DNA of 64,000 nt from Diabrotica undecimpunctata (Eukaryota > Arthropoda > Insecta > Coleoptera > Chrysomelidae): assembly GCF_040954645.1 (NCBI RefSeq), contig NC_092806.1:109448231-109512230 (forward strand). Reading direction: 5' to 3'. Below, piece after piece: positions 1 to 11,298 of the stretch. The notes under the pieces are model-generated. The model searched no databases. It was not told the origin of the DNA and saw only the letters and a program-made list of their open reading frames with translations. A program made the translations under genes and the position numbers. The stretch's first letter is position 1. Each line of letters opens with the position of its first letter.

Positions 1-165
1 AAATGTATGTACTGGTTGGGATGACTTGCGCACTAGGATTTTATTCTACTTCTTTAAATTTGTTCAGAAAAAAGAAGTTAGGTTAATGATTTTATCACAT
101 GCTTATGATAGACTTATGATTTATTTATATATAATTTGTTTCTCGTTATTTATAACTTTATAAAT

Positions 166-268
166 ATGACTGACGATGAAGGAATTAGTGATTTTTCTGA
201 TTATTATAGTAGTGAGGATGATTTGGAGCTATTAGCCGAACCTAGGGTGAAAAACCAGAATTATTTAG
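166..268 (+). CDS. possible first coding exon, unrecognised acidic protein
   Basis: A methionine codon at 166 opens about 34 residues rich in Asp, Glu and Ser. They start MTDDEGISDF, and the run ends at a plausible GT donor at 269. The composition is protein-like, but I do not recognise a family and cannot find the following exon. It could be the first exon of the neighbouring transposon or of an unrelated gene, or a chance ORF. Confidence 0.22.
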
Positions 269-1118
269 GTAGATTGTACTTTATTTTAAATTTGTGCAAA
301 CTACTGATTAATAATTAAATAAATAAAATAGAAAAATAAATTGTCACCAAATTATTTCAGTTGTCAGAAAATCGTTCCAACATCAGTTTACAAATTACCG
401 TCATCAGACGATACAAATGATGAACATGCGCATTAAAAACGGTACAAGTAGTTTCGTGACGGTTTTCGGACCGTACAAAAATTGCGTGTTGGAACAAACC
501 TACAGTAATCACAGTCACAGCTTAAAGAATAGTAGGTTCACTCTCGCATTTTCACGGTTCCAATTTTGAATCCACTCGTAGGTCCGTGCCGGTCCGTGCG
601 CAATAGATTTGGCGAAAAATGCTGCTGTTGTTAGATTTAAAATATTCCATTAGTTTCAAAGAATATTCCAAATTTATAATAAAATATTTAAGTTTTAAGT
701 TCTTCAAAAAGAGGAAAATAAATTTCATAAATGGTAAAATTCTTCACATAGCCACTATACACACTTCTAAAGTTTGAAAAATCATATTGCCTAATTGACT
801 TAATCTATTCTCAAATAATTAATCATAAGTATATATCCATTGATTGATTACATTTTGGCAACATTGATTTTACCCAAACACGTGTTTGTGTTTACTGTTT
901 ATGCTGTGAAACGTGAATCGTGAATCACCAAAGAAGATAGATAAGCGACAAGCGTCTATATTCTTTGGTGAAACTACAGTTATTTCAGTAATTTATATAT
1001 AAATTTCATTTATTTGTTGTTATATAGTTGGTTTTATAAGTTTCTTCCGTTTTTAATACATATTACTGTGATATTTCTCCAGTTTTCTAAGTGGTTTTAT
1101 TATTTTAAACGACGGATT
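269..1118. other. non-coding stretch, nothing firm
   Basis: AT-rich sequence between the small ORF and the THAP-type gene. The only structure I see is a 9-bp inverted pair, gttccaaca at 374-382 and tgttggaac at 487-495, which could be a tiny MITE remnant. A promoter for the downstream gene should lie here, but no convincing core element can be named. Confidence 0.3.
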
Positions 1119-1447
1119 ATGATGAATTCAGCCAAAACAAAAGTTTATTATTGCTGTGTATGTAGAAAAAATTCCAGGGACCATAACAACTTGAACTTGA
1201 GTTTCTTCAGGTTTCCCAAGGATGAAAATCGGTAAGAACTACATTCTCTATTTAGTATAATTGACCTCATCGGTGTCGTATTTTTAGGTTTGCAGAATGG
1301 AAGAAAATTGTTCAATGTGAAAAACTTGAAGGCAGGTTGAAAAAAAACGCAAAACCATCTATTCATCTTGTGAGATTAAACATTCCAGTTCAAGGTTTAC
1401 CCTTTTTCAGGTGAATAATGAGAGAACTCATTTTTGTAATTTTGTAG

Positions 1448-2940
1448 GCACACCTGTGGAGAAGTTACAAACATTTGCGAGTACTCCGGAATCATTCACA
1501 TATAGAATTGAAGGTATGCATATATTTTTAAAACTCATTGTTGGATATTTGTGGAAAATTGTAAATTTTGGTCATGAGTTTGGTAGATAACTGTCTAAAT
1601 CTAAACTCTAGAAATAATTCATCTATTTTTGGCTAATAGAGCATTTGTCTGGGTAGATTTCATACAGCCTCTTCCTAAGCTTAATGCTTGAAATTAGAGT
1701 TTAATGTTTTAATTGTTTATGTGCTGGTTTTATGAAGATACTTCAAAAATCTAGATGGGTCTTACTAAGCTGTAATGGCTTAAAGAAGAGTAGATGAGTC
1801 TGCTCTACACCAAGTTCTGCAAAAGGATCCCATGATATTTATACATTTAATAGATTTTCTAATTATATTTTCAATATGCTTATCTTATAGGTTGTTAAAT
1901 TTTTTGTTTAACTAAATAATCTTACTTTTATTAACCGAAATTTGAAGATTGTGGAGATAACACCCTTTATCAATATCTGACAAATATGGGTTAATTGGAG
2001 TGAAGTTCAAAATGAGGCTTAGGCTTTATATAGTTGAACTAGGCACTAGCATAAGAGAGTAGGGTCACATTATCTGGTATCAAATTATGTGAATGAGAAG
2101 AATTAAACTGAAAAAATCATTTATGATCAATTCAATGCTACTGATCAATATGATTTTAATATATTTTACTTAATATGATACATATGTTATTCTTTCTAGG
2201 GACATCAGCTGTAGAGGAATTGCAGGCAGTAGCAAGTACCTCTGCAGAATCTATGATGTACAGTATTGAAGGTATGCATATATTTTTAAGATTAATTATT
2301 GTTGGATATATATGTTAAATTATAAATTTTGGTCATGTATTTGGTAGATACCTAACTGTCTGTATCTAAACTCTAGAAATCATACATCTGTTTTGTCTTC
2401 TATAGCATTTGTCTGCGTAGATTTCGTACAGCCTCTTCCTACGCTTAATGCTTGAAATTGGACTGGGTCTAACTTTTTAATAATTTATATGCTGATTTTT
2501 TGAAGCTACTTCAAAAATCTAGATGAGTTTTACTAGGCTGTAATGTGCTTGAAGAAGAGTAGATGGGTCTGCTCTACACCAAGTTCTGCAAAACGATCTC
2601 ATGATATCTACATCTTTAATAGTTTTTCCAATTATATTTTCAATATGCTTATCTGGTACGTTTTTAAATTGTTTTTTTTTTTTAATTAAATAGACTCACT
2701 TTTAATAGCTGAAATTTGAAGATTCTGAAGGTTGCACCCTTCATGAATATCTGACAATATGGATTAATGAGAGTGGAGTCTAAAATGGGATCTAGGCTGT
2801 TATAATATAGAAGGACTAGGTCACTAGCATAAGAATGTAGGGTGGTATTAAATTATGTGAATGACAATAATTAAACTGAAAAAAATATTTTTATGATCAA
2901 TTCAATGCTGCTGACCAATATAATTTGAATATGCTTTTAA

Positions 2941-3026
<86 letters not shown>

Positions 3027-3107
3027 CATTCTTTCTAGGGACATCAGCTGAGGAATTACAGGCAATATCAAGTACCTCTGGGGAATCTATGCCATATAGT
3101 ATTGAAG
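1448..3107 (+). repeat. tandemly tripled exon with flanking intron
   Basis: Three homologous short exons, 1448-1513 (66 nt), 2200-2271 (72 nt) and 3039-3107 (69 nt), encode variants of GTSAEELQAISST...YSIE. Each is bounded by AG acceptor and GT donor sites, with the donor context aaggtatgcata shared by all. The introns between them are also homologous: the stretch after 1515 matches that after 2273 for most of its length. The unit is therefore about 0.75-0.84 kb, the second copy being longer because of a (TA)n tract. All three exon lengths are multiples of three, so copies can be added or skipped without shifting frame. Confidence 0.85.
2947..3020. repeat. (TA)n microsatellite
   Basis: About 37 uninterrupted TA dinucleotides in the intron just upstream of the third copy of the tripled exon. 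The corresponding place before the second copy (about 2185) has only a short TA-rich stretch, so the expansion came after the duplication. Confidence 0.95.
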
Positions 3108-3130
3108 GTATGCATATATTATTAAAATTA

Positions 3131-3480
3131 ATTGTGACTCTGACAACAATTTTTATATGAAAGATGTATCTCATTTATTGAAGTGAACATGAAATAACTT
3201 TTTCAAATAATATTTTGAAATTTGACAATGGTCTTACTGAGAAAAACATTCGGAGGCATTTTATATCCAATATAAACAACAAAAACCTCGTTTGTCCCAG
3301 AAGCTTATAGATGCATACATTTTTTCATTTTCAAAAACTTTCAATAACAGTGTTAAAACTCTTAAGTTTATAAAAAAAAAACAAGCCAAATTTTCAATTT
3401 AATGAATTCATATTTCAATAAAACCAAATCTTTCAATAGGCCTTTTATGGGGATATTCAAAATTAGTTTTTACATACATT
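3131..3480 (+). pseudogene. second degraded copy of the transposase catalytic exon, inside an intron
   Basis: The sequence from 3131 (gtgactctgacaac...) follows that of 4606-4800 and then 4945-5010 of the transposase exon base for base with scattered changes. Examples are ctcatttattgaa, ataactttttcaaa, ggtcttactga and atttcgtttggcccc-like runs. The part between (about 4800-4940) is missing or too diverged to recognise. It has many stops and sits between exon 3039-3107 and exon 3558-3647. It looks like an internal duplication or rearrangement within the element, not a functional exon. Confidence 0.7.
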
Positions 3481-5054
3481 AAGAAGAGAAAGATAAGTCA
3501 ATGGATTCCCTAAAACATTAGTTACTTGATGTTGAATTATTTATTTATAATTTTCAGATGCCGAAAATGTCAGAGAGTGTGTTTTCTCCCCAACGACATC
3601 AAATATATCTTCAGATATATTTCAAGAGAAAGGTCACAAATCAAAAGGTAAGGCAAATATATAATGACAATTAGTGCCTCCAACTTCTAATTAGAATATT
3701 TGATAGTAGAAACCCTGGTAAATCACTTGTTACCTCGTTTTAATGGAAATTTACTTATTTCTTAACTACTTACTTACTTCTTAACAGCATTCAAATCAAG
3801 ACTATTTTTTAGGCATCCAAACACCAACAAAATTGTTATTTGGAACTCCCAGGAAAGCCCTTTTGAGAAAAACAATAAAACACCTTCGAAGGACATTAAA
3901 CAGCCCTCAAGCTCAAGCCACAACACAAAATCATAATCTAACAATGGAGAGTATTTCTTGATTTCTCCAAGAACATGTTACACCCAACTTAGCTAAGTTC
4001 TTAAAGGTGCAGTTATCCTTGTCAAAGAAATCGCCAAAAGGATCAAGGTATTCCAATGATTTCAAGCAGTTTGCCTTAACGGTACACTTCTTGGGGCCTG
4101 AAGTATACAAGTTTCTCTCAAAAATATTTCGATTGCCTTCAAAGAGTACATTATAAAGGATTACTGCCAAATGGAATATAAGGCCTAGGTTCAACCAATT
4201 TTTATTTGACGCTCTTAAAATAAAAGCTGAAATGCTACCCAACACTTTCAGAGATTGCATTTTATGCCTGGATGAAATGTCTCTAAAATCTCAATTATTT
4301 TATAATATAGCTCAGGATGAGATTGTTGGATTTCATGAAACTCTGTTGAAAAAGTCATTTAAACCTGCTCAAAATGTTTTGGTGTTGATGGCTAGAGGCA
4401 TTAATCAAAACTGGAAACAGCCAATTGCTTATTTTTTTGTTAATTCAAGTTGTCCAGTTTATGATTTAAAAACTATTCTTTTTGCAACTATTAGAAAATT
4501 GAAAGATGTTGGGATGAATGTTCTCTCGGTTGTATCAGACCATGGCAGTAATTTTTCCAGCTTAATTAAAGAGCTTAATATATTAGTGGATAAACCCTAT
4601 TTTATTTGTGACTCTGACAAAATTTTTTATATAATAGATGTACCTCATTTATTGAAATCAACTAGAAATAACTTTTTCAAATATAATTTTAAATTTGACA
4701 GTGGTCTTACTGATAAAAAATATTTGGAGACATTTTATGTCCAAGACAAAGAACAAAAATTTCGTTTGGCCCCAAGGATTACAGATTGTCACATTTTTCC
4801 ATCGAATTTTCAAAAAATAAAATGCAGCCCAAGTTTTTAGTGCAACATTGGCAGCAGCAATCAATGCCTACATTTCGTTCCAAAAACTGCCAGCAGCAGC
4901 TATAAAAACTGCAGAATTTATAGAAAAAATGGACAAACTTTTTGACTTGAAATGAACTCTTTTAAATTCAGTAAAGCCAAATGTTTTAATAGGCATTTTA
5001 TAGGGACCTCTGTACAAATAAAATTTCTGAAGGAAATGTCAGAATTTTTCAATA

Positions 5055-6863
5055 CAGTAAAACCTCGATATAACGGACTACTTGGGGGGAGGGGGTGTCC
5101 GTTAAAGCCGAAAGTCCGTTATATAAAAATATGGTTAAAATAAATCAAAATACTTTTTTTTTTAAATATATATGTACACTGTAATTAGATATATATATAT
5201 ATATACAAACAAAATTCTATTTAAGTAATTGTCTTCGGACATTCGTCGTGAAGTGACGTTGCTGTGGATATCGACGCGCTTGCTGTTGGTAATCCCGTTT
5301 TGGATAATCCCGATCAACTCCCTAAAAACAGTTTAACTATTGGATGAATAATCAATAAATGTTGTTAGATCGTCGAGATGCGATCTTTCCTCTGATAACT
5401 TCATTTTTAACAGTCTTGTTTTGTCGTCTTGTTTGCTATCTTTACTTCCGTCCTTATTTTTAAGGTTCATAACTTCATCTGCTATTTAACTTTCAGTCAT
5501 GATGTTATACCCAGGGTCACCTTCGTCTACTTCTAGCGATTGTAAAACATCTTCCTCGGCTACATGTTCTCCGGCATTATTATGTATTGTCCTACAGAAA
5601 TTAGTAACTTTCAACCCTTCTAAATCTATGTCCGCATCTTGGCCATCCATCAAATTCTTCCAACCATTTTTTAATGTTTGCTCTTTCACCTCCTCCCATG
5701 CTGCAGCAAAATTAAAAAAAAACCTTAAGTTTTGCAAGGTACGTTGCGCTCTTGTATCTTCTGCATTATCTCCATCGTACAATACAACCATTACTTCGTC
5801 TAAAAACTTTCTGCGATATATTCGTCTGGCTGCCAAAATTATTCCCTGGTCCATGGGTTAAATAAGCGATGTTGTATTTTTTGGCTGGCAAAAACATACA
5901 CCTGAAGTTTCCATCTTCTGAACGTAGAATATTTTCAGAGAGGTGAGCAGGAGCGTTGTCTAAAAGCAATAAACATTTCACCTCTTCTGACGGTATTCCC
6001 AATTTTTTCTCTTGAAATTTTCTCATTGAAGGTACAATTTCTTTGAAAAACCAATTTTTGAAAATATCTGAGGTGAACCATGCCTTCTTAGAGCTATAGT
6101 ATGCAAGGGGCATATGATGCATTATGTCTTCTAAACCTCTAGGTTTGCGAGATTTGCCAACCACTACAGGTGCCAATCTATGCGATCCATCAGCGTTAGC
6201 ACAAAGCAGTGCCAAGATCCTGTCCTTGCTGATTTTTCTTCCAGAATCCGATTTTTCATATTTGGAGGCTTGTGCGCTTTTACGCAAAGTACGCCATAAC
6301 AAACCAGTTTCGTCAACATTGTAAATCTGAGATTCTAATAGCATTTCGTTACTTACTTGCTATATTTGCTACTAATTTTTGCCTAAAAGGTTCTGTTTCT
6401 TATTTTGGTGCAGTTGAAGCTTCGCCTTAAATTCTTTTATTCGTGATTCCGTGCCTTTTACGAAAGCGCCAGAGCCATCCATCACTTGCTCTGAATGGTA
6501 TGTCCATATGATTTGCTAATTTAATTGCAGCAAATTTCAATTTGACTGCTCGGACCAGGATCCCACTAGAACGTTGTTACCATTACCATTTTAAGATTGC
6601 TTCTTCCAGTGAAGTTTCACGAGCCAATTTCATTCGTTTTCCAAGTATGCTATGCTCTCCTACATCACACATGAATGCAAATTTATTTATTTTGTATTTG
6701 TTTTTTTTTATGTCCGAAAGTTTGCTTTTTTATGCCATATTGATTACATATATGAGACGCATGTGTAATATTAACAGTATGTTTTTTTTTACATTTGACC
6801 GGATTTTTATCCGTTATATCCGAAGTCTGTTAAATAGAGGTCCGTTATATCGAGGTTTTACTG
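5055..6863 (-). mobile_element. Tigger/pogo DNA transposon inserted in the THAP transposase
   Basis: The ends are CAGTAAAACCTCGATATAAC on the left and its inverse at 6843-6863, each flanked by TA (5053-5054, 6864-6865). That is the expected pogo/Tigger structure and TA duplication. The 1.8-kb body carries a broken DDE transposase on the minus strand. It interrupts the P-like transposase after the EMSEFF residues, and the interrupted gene continues directly beyond the right TA, so the Tigger is the younger insertion. Confidence 0.93.
5486..6640 (-). pseudogene. Tigger/pogo transposase (CENP-B HTH plus DDE_1), broken
   Basis: On the minus strand, residues such as GWLWRFRKRHGI (about 6440-6500) mark the CENP-B-type DNA-binding part. 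They are followed by YNVDETGLLWR (first catalytic Asp), VVVGKSRKPRGL, LLLLDNAPAHLSE (second Asp) and PMDQGII (third Asp region). The catalytic core lies in two frames: an ORF from 6344 down to about 5850 and another from 5854 to 5486, so there is a frameshift just before the third catalytic residue. The binding domain is also out of frame with the core. Non-functional. Confidence 0.85.
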
Positions 6864-7722
6864 TACTTTGACAGTTCTTAAAGGCAACAGAGATGTAACA
6901 AAATAAAATTTACATTTAGCTGGAGGTTAACCATATCATCTTTGCTAGGGTTATGGGATGTATTGAAGGCCAGGCAAATTAACCAAATTTTTACAAGGCG
7001 ATTGAACCAGGATTGTCTTGAGAATTTATTTGGTAAAATCAGACAGCAAAGTGGAAATTGCCGGAATCCAATACCAATTCAGTTTCAAAGAGCGTTCAAA
7101 AAAATGTTTGCGGTTAGTTACATATTTTAATAATTCTGAAGGTACAAATTGTCTTGATGAATTTGATACAATTTTGGCCAATATAACACCAGAAGTAATT
7201 GAAAAATGTCAAATACTCATACCTGAGCCAAATATTTTCAAATATCTGAAAATAGAATCTAGAGACTATACCAATCTAAACATAAGCGAAAAAAATGGTT
7301 TTGTATATGTAGGAGGTTATTTCATGAAAAAAATGTTAGAGAAACACAAATGTGCTTCATGTTTACAATATGGTAAAGAACAAACTGATTTGAGTGATTC
7401 AACAATATATAGTTTTTTTAAGGCATACCCAAATGCAGAAAATGATACATTTGGTAATTTAAAAATGCCCAATATGAATTTTATAACATACATCCATGCC
7501 CTAGAGAATGTGTTTTGTGAATATTTTCCAGAAATGGCTATAAATCAAGACATTGGAAAAAATTTAAAAAATATGCTTTCAAATATAGAACCCCCAAAAC
7601 CCTGTCAGGAATTTCCGGTAGATTATCTAATAGCACTGTTTGTGAGAGTAAGAATTTATTATACTATTAAATTTTTAAACCAAGACATCAGATTACGACT
7701 AAGACCAATAAAAGTAATTTAA

Positions 7723-9246
7723 AACTGAAAATTTTAACTCATTCTTGAACATCAAAAGATTAAGCAGGTACAAGAGAACTGAAATTGAACATAAAAATGA
7801 ACGCTGAAGAAATGAATCTAATCAAAGAAGAAATGAAATTATTTAAGAATGAGTGGTGTAACATTTTTTTATATAATATAAATATTAATTATTTTTATTC
7901 CTTTTACCCCCGTGATGATACGCTCATGTTCGGTTTACCGTCTTCAAAATTTTATTGAATGCCCGGAATTTCCCTGCGTCCGAAAGGTTTTTAATCCTTT
8001 CCGTCTTAATCCGGAGTATGAAAAGAAACTAATGCTTTTCGGTGAAGGCGGGTCTTTTAAGATAGATTAGTAAACATTCCGAAGGCTCGTATAGTAATTT
8101 TTCTGTAAAGACTCAATCTCGGGATTTCATATTTTATCACGTGCCAAATTACCTCGGACTTTCCGATAGCCGTTATAACCTTATCTTCTTAGAAATACAT
8201 ACAGGCTGGCCTATCATTTTTGGGGGGGAGATACCCTCACCTTTTCTTGGGTAGCTTGGTAAAATTTTAGAGGAACCAAGTTACTTCTCGGTGGGCACTC
8301 GTAGAGAAAACAAGTTACTTTTTGGTGGTACAGTCCTTGCATAAGGACTAGATCTTACTGTATCTCTGTTATCGTACCGTTCTCTGTGCATTTTCTTTAT
8401 AAGTGTGTATACACTTGTTATTTTGAGTTTTTTTTTTATCCTATACTATATTAGATTAAATACAGTCATAAAGCACCTTTAAGGGTAATTAAATTCAGTG
8501 TTTAATACCAGTATAGTATTAACTTCAGTGACTTAATGCAGCAGTCGTCAGGAATTACCGTAAGTTACTATAATCTAAGTATCTCCACTTATCTTAGCGA
8601 GTAACATGGTATGGCATCATATCATCTTCCATTATCTGGACGTATCTAAAGTTCATACATGTCTTCAAATGTAGTTGAGAGTTACTACTGAATTTTGCAT
8701 TAAATTTAAAGAACAGTCAGTATTTTGTTACGAACCAAATAATCGACTTAACCAAGTGCGGTTTGGTTAAATTTTTGTTTTCATTTCTGTAACCTTTCTG
8801 TATTTTTGTAAATTTAGATTTTATTAATTTTTGTTATCTTTTGTGTTTGTTATAATTTTTATTCATTTTTTTGCTGTAATATTTTGAGATACGCCAAAAC
8901 TTTATTTGTGCATGATTATATTATATATCTGTGTAAAGGTATTTTCTAATTATATTTCTGCTTATTTTTATATGTATAGCACCATTTCATAGTTGTTTGT
9001 GTATTTTTATTACTTGTGTTGCATTCAGCAGCGTCATAATTTTGTTGTTGAATATATTGTTATTGTTTTATGTATGTATTTTATTTGTCGACTCCTAACA
9101 AAGTTCCCTGAAATAACCATAACTCTGAATATTTGCTTTTTACCTTTAAATATAACTATACCTTTGACCAGTAGAAATATCAGGCTGATTAAGTTTCGTA
9201 GGTAAGTAAGTGTAATACCTTATATATTTATTTTTGAAGTTAAACT
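7723..9246. other. unassigned AT-rich region
   Basis: No ORF with a recognisable domain. A TGTAAC at about 7857 and GC-richer stretches near 7910-8360 look like old LTR-type sequence, but I find no partner repeat and no target duplication, so I do not call an element. Confidence 0.3.
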
Positions 9247-9419
9247 TCTATACGCACGGTCGGCGTTGGAAATTTGCACGGGAGTGAATCTGTGAAACCA
9301 TTACATATGTAAGATAATGAGGAAGAGAGAGACATAAGATATATTTTCTCTCCCTTCCTCTCTCGAGAATAAAAATGTTCCTTTTGTATATATATTTAAT
9401 ATTATAAATATTATATATA

Positions 9420-9420
9420 C

Positions 9421-9508
<88 letters not shown>
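9420..9508. repeat. (TA)n microsatellite abutting a Penelope-like end
   Basis: About 40 TA units. The sequence immediately to its right (9509 onward) is the end of a Penelope-like pseudo-LTR read on the minus strand. Confidence 0.95.
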
Positions 9509-9511
<3 letters not shown>

Positions 9512-9960
9512 CGGATAAGTTTCCGCGGTCAGATAAATGAAAATTACTGAGTTCTCGAGAAGAACCACGTTAAGAATTTAAAACTCGACGTTTCGGCACC
9601 CATTTTGGAGCCATTATCAAGAGTGATACGGTTCGGTTCGAGTTCGTGGTCTCAATCTGCCTACTCCCCTCACTCGAGACGTACCAGTATCGTGTTCTAT
9701 ATTGCAAGAACTGTCTCTCGGCACTGAGGTCTCAATCTGCCTACTCCTCAGTGTCGAGTGACAACCGGTCTTACCCTGTGTGGCTGCTTTTATACTCGCT
9801 GTATGCGCGGGAACAGTATGCGCTGACGTGGCCTGAGCGGTGTGGGCGGGAGGTCGCTGAAGCAGGGGTCGCCATGTTGCCGGCAATCGTTTCGCGTCAT
9901 CGCGCGTGTTCAAGCTGTTATCCTATTTTTATTATAACGTATTTTAAAATTCAAATCCTC
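9509..9960 (-). mobile_element. Penelope-like element pseudo-LTR fragment
   Basis: Read on the minus strand this has a TATAAAAG promoter-like box (about 9786-9795), then two copies of a GTAGGCAGATTGAGACC-type motif about 80 bp apart (plus-strand 9649-9680 and 9729-9760). Next comes a hammerhead-like segment ending in GAAACGTCGAG, and it finishes at the (TA)n tract. Penelope-like retroelements carry LTR-like ends with a promoter and a hammerhead ribozyme. The assignment rests on that architecture and on sequence resemblance. No reverse transcriptase is attached here. Confidence 0.6.
9571..9612 (-). ncRNA. hammerhead-ribozyme-like motif (Penelope type, decayed)
   Basis: On the minus strand: CTTGATAAT, then GGCTCC, a short AAAAT loop, GGGTGCC, then GAAACGTC. 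This matches the order CUGAUGA, helix II, GAAA, with one U-U mismatch in helix II and a degraded CUGAUGA box. The core changes make it probably inactive. Confidence 0.5.
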
Positions 9961-10528
9961 AAAATATAATTTATAATTCGAATGTATTATTTTTTCATCT
10001 ATAGGAATTAGTTTCCTTATTAGCTCTTCGTTTTATGAGATTCCTCATCAGTAACAGTGAATACAGCGTGATTTTCTAATGAATACAAAAAATTTAATAT
10101 TCGATTAATCAAAACTGATGGATTCAACATAATACATTTTGAAGGACACACAGTAATAATTATTTTGGGAACTATTGATAATTGTCGAAAACGCTAAATT
10201 TAGTAAAGTATTCATTATTCCGAAAATCTAATTAAATTTTAGGTCGCCACAAGTCACACTTTTCCTATTTATTTTCGAGCAGTGTATTAAAAATTATATT
10301 GAGCAGTGTATCAAAAACTGAAATTTATCTGCGCGTGGAACATGGAACTTATGCGCGTGAAAAAAATTTAACATCAAGAACAAAGGACTGGCGGCAGAGT
10401 GAACCTATTTACTGTGCTTCAGTTAAAGGATTATAATGTTTTAAAAAGTACCTGTGGTGTGTAGGTACTGTTTAGTTTATTATACTGTATAGTATATAAT
10501 TATGTAGACAAAAAACTACAAGTTTTTA
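9961..10528. other. upstream region of the zinc-finger gene, no clear feature
   Basis: AT-rich. It contains an imperfect short repeat, gagcagtgta, at about 10276 and 10298. The untranslated first exon and promoter of the following gene may lie here (a GC-richer patch is at 10330-10480). A splice-acceptor-like ttgccattgtag ends at about 10540. Confidence 0.3.
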
Positions 10529-10586
10529 TTTGCCATTGTAGTTGGGTTGGTCTATTCTGTGGATACAAAAAATCAAGTGTAATCAA

Positions 10587-10824
10587 ATGGAAGTACCAAA
10601 ACAAGAATTTAAGGAGAAAACATGTAAACTAGAAATAGTGTATAATGAATTTGATGATTCTCTTTTGGATGGCTTTAAATGTGAAATTCCAGAGGAATCC
10701 AATAGACACACTTCACATGACACATATGATTATTTAGACTTAAAGAAATGTCCCAAAAATACTGAAATAGAAAAACATGGAAATAAAATAAACCTATTTG
10801 AAGAAAACCAAAAAACTGAAAAAG
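10587..10824 (+). CDS. N-terminal coding exon of a C2H2 zinc-finger gene
   Basis: The ATG at 10587 is chosen because the protein then starts [17 protein letters not shown]. This acidic, KE-rich leader with [12 protein letters not shown] and YDYLDLKKC is of the kind seen in front of expanded insect C2H2 zinc-finger families (from memory, especially chrysomelid beetles). The exon ends in phase 1 at 10824 with a GTTAGT donor. The finger exon at 30806 starts after TTCAG in the matching phase, giving Asp at the junction. The leader has no zinc-binding pairs of its own and may serve in protein contacts. An in-frame upstream ATG at 10542 is less likely because a splice acceptor lies just before it. 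Confidence 0.72.
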
Positions 10825-11003
10825 GTTAGTAACAACTTAACTTTAAAGTAAAATTGTGATTTCCAAAATAGTAAATTGCATTAAGATGCTACAAAAAAAT
10901 AGCTTCAGAACAATATTAATATTTTGAACTTCAATACAATTTAAGGGTATATATGGGATAATTACAAATTAAGTGCTTAGTTAAATGATACCTTATTCTA
11001 CAG

Positions 11004-11298
11004 ATGAAATTAAACAAGTAATTACCTCTTGTCCAATCTGTGCAGAAATTAAACCCAGATTTTATAAGAAAGAAGATGATAAATATTTAATCAAATCAAA
11101 AGCTCAGTTTGAAAGATTGAACATTGACTTTAAAGGTCCAATACCCTTCTTCAAGTTCTTCTAGAAATTCCTATATGCTTACAATTCTTGACGAGTTTTG
11201 AAGCTTTTCATGAGTTTTCCAGGCTCAGGATACATCTAGTCAGACAGTAATTGAATCTTTAAATTAACTATTTTGTTTATATGCAATGCTGGCATATA
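11004..11298 (+). pseudogene. gypsy-type integrase fragment, first part
   Basis: It follows a CTACAG acceptor-like sequence. It encodes SCPICAEIKPRFY (second pair of the HHCC zinc finger) and ERLNIDFKGPIP (start of the integrase core with its first Asp). After stops and a frameshift come SQTVIESLN and a LAYI segment. It stops where a mariner inserted (TA at 11297) and continues at 13963. Its start would also splice in phase with the exon ending at 10824, which is worth noting but probably accidental. Confidence 0.7.

Larger units (their letters stand above)
1119..7722 (+). pseudogene. P-element/THAP9-like transposase gene, multi-exon and broken
   Basis: THAP domain start: ATG at 1119, C-x2-C (CCVC), then FFRFPKD, with a GT donor after 1231 and an acceptor before 1288 followed by FAEWKKIV. 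Later exons run 1448-1513, 2200-2271, 3039-3107, 3558-3647 and 3813 onward, all joining in phase 1. The catalytic exon carries CLDEMSLKSQ, GINQNWKQPIAYFF, VVSDHGSNF and PHLLKSTRNN. These are hallmarks of the P-element/THAP9 RNase-H-like transposase. After a Tigger insertion (5055-6863) it resumes with RRLNQDCLENLFGKIRQQ. Breaks: a frameshift in the second half of the THAP domain, in-frame TGA at 3959 and TAA at 4154, and frameshifts near 4820 and 4950. It is therefore non-functional. The family moves DNA by cut-and-paste and binds its ends through THAP. The element's own terminal repeats were not found. Confidence 0.85.

Noticed and set aside
374..495. Possible 122-bp MITE with 9-bp inverted ends gttccaaca
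   Set aside because: Nine matching bases without a target duplication are too little to call an element.
2902..3174. Long Tyr-Ile ORFs across the (TA)n tract (also at 9248-9568)
   Set aside because: They are translations of the microsatellite and not proteins.
7857..9240. Old LTR retroelement between 7.86 and 9.24 kb
   Set aside because: TGTAAC at one side and LTR-like composition only; no partner repeat, no duplication, no ORF.
9617..9913. 98-codon minus ORF in the Penelope pseudo-LTR
   Set aside because: Arg/Thr/Ala-rich composition follows from the GC-rich promoter region; no domain, and it covers the promoter-like box and repeats.
530..10425. Similarity of taggttcactctcgc (about 535) to the inverse of gagtgaacctattt (about 10397)
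   Set aside because: Only about a dozen bases match; not enough for a shared regulatory element.
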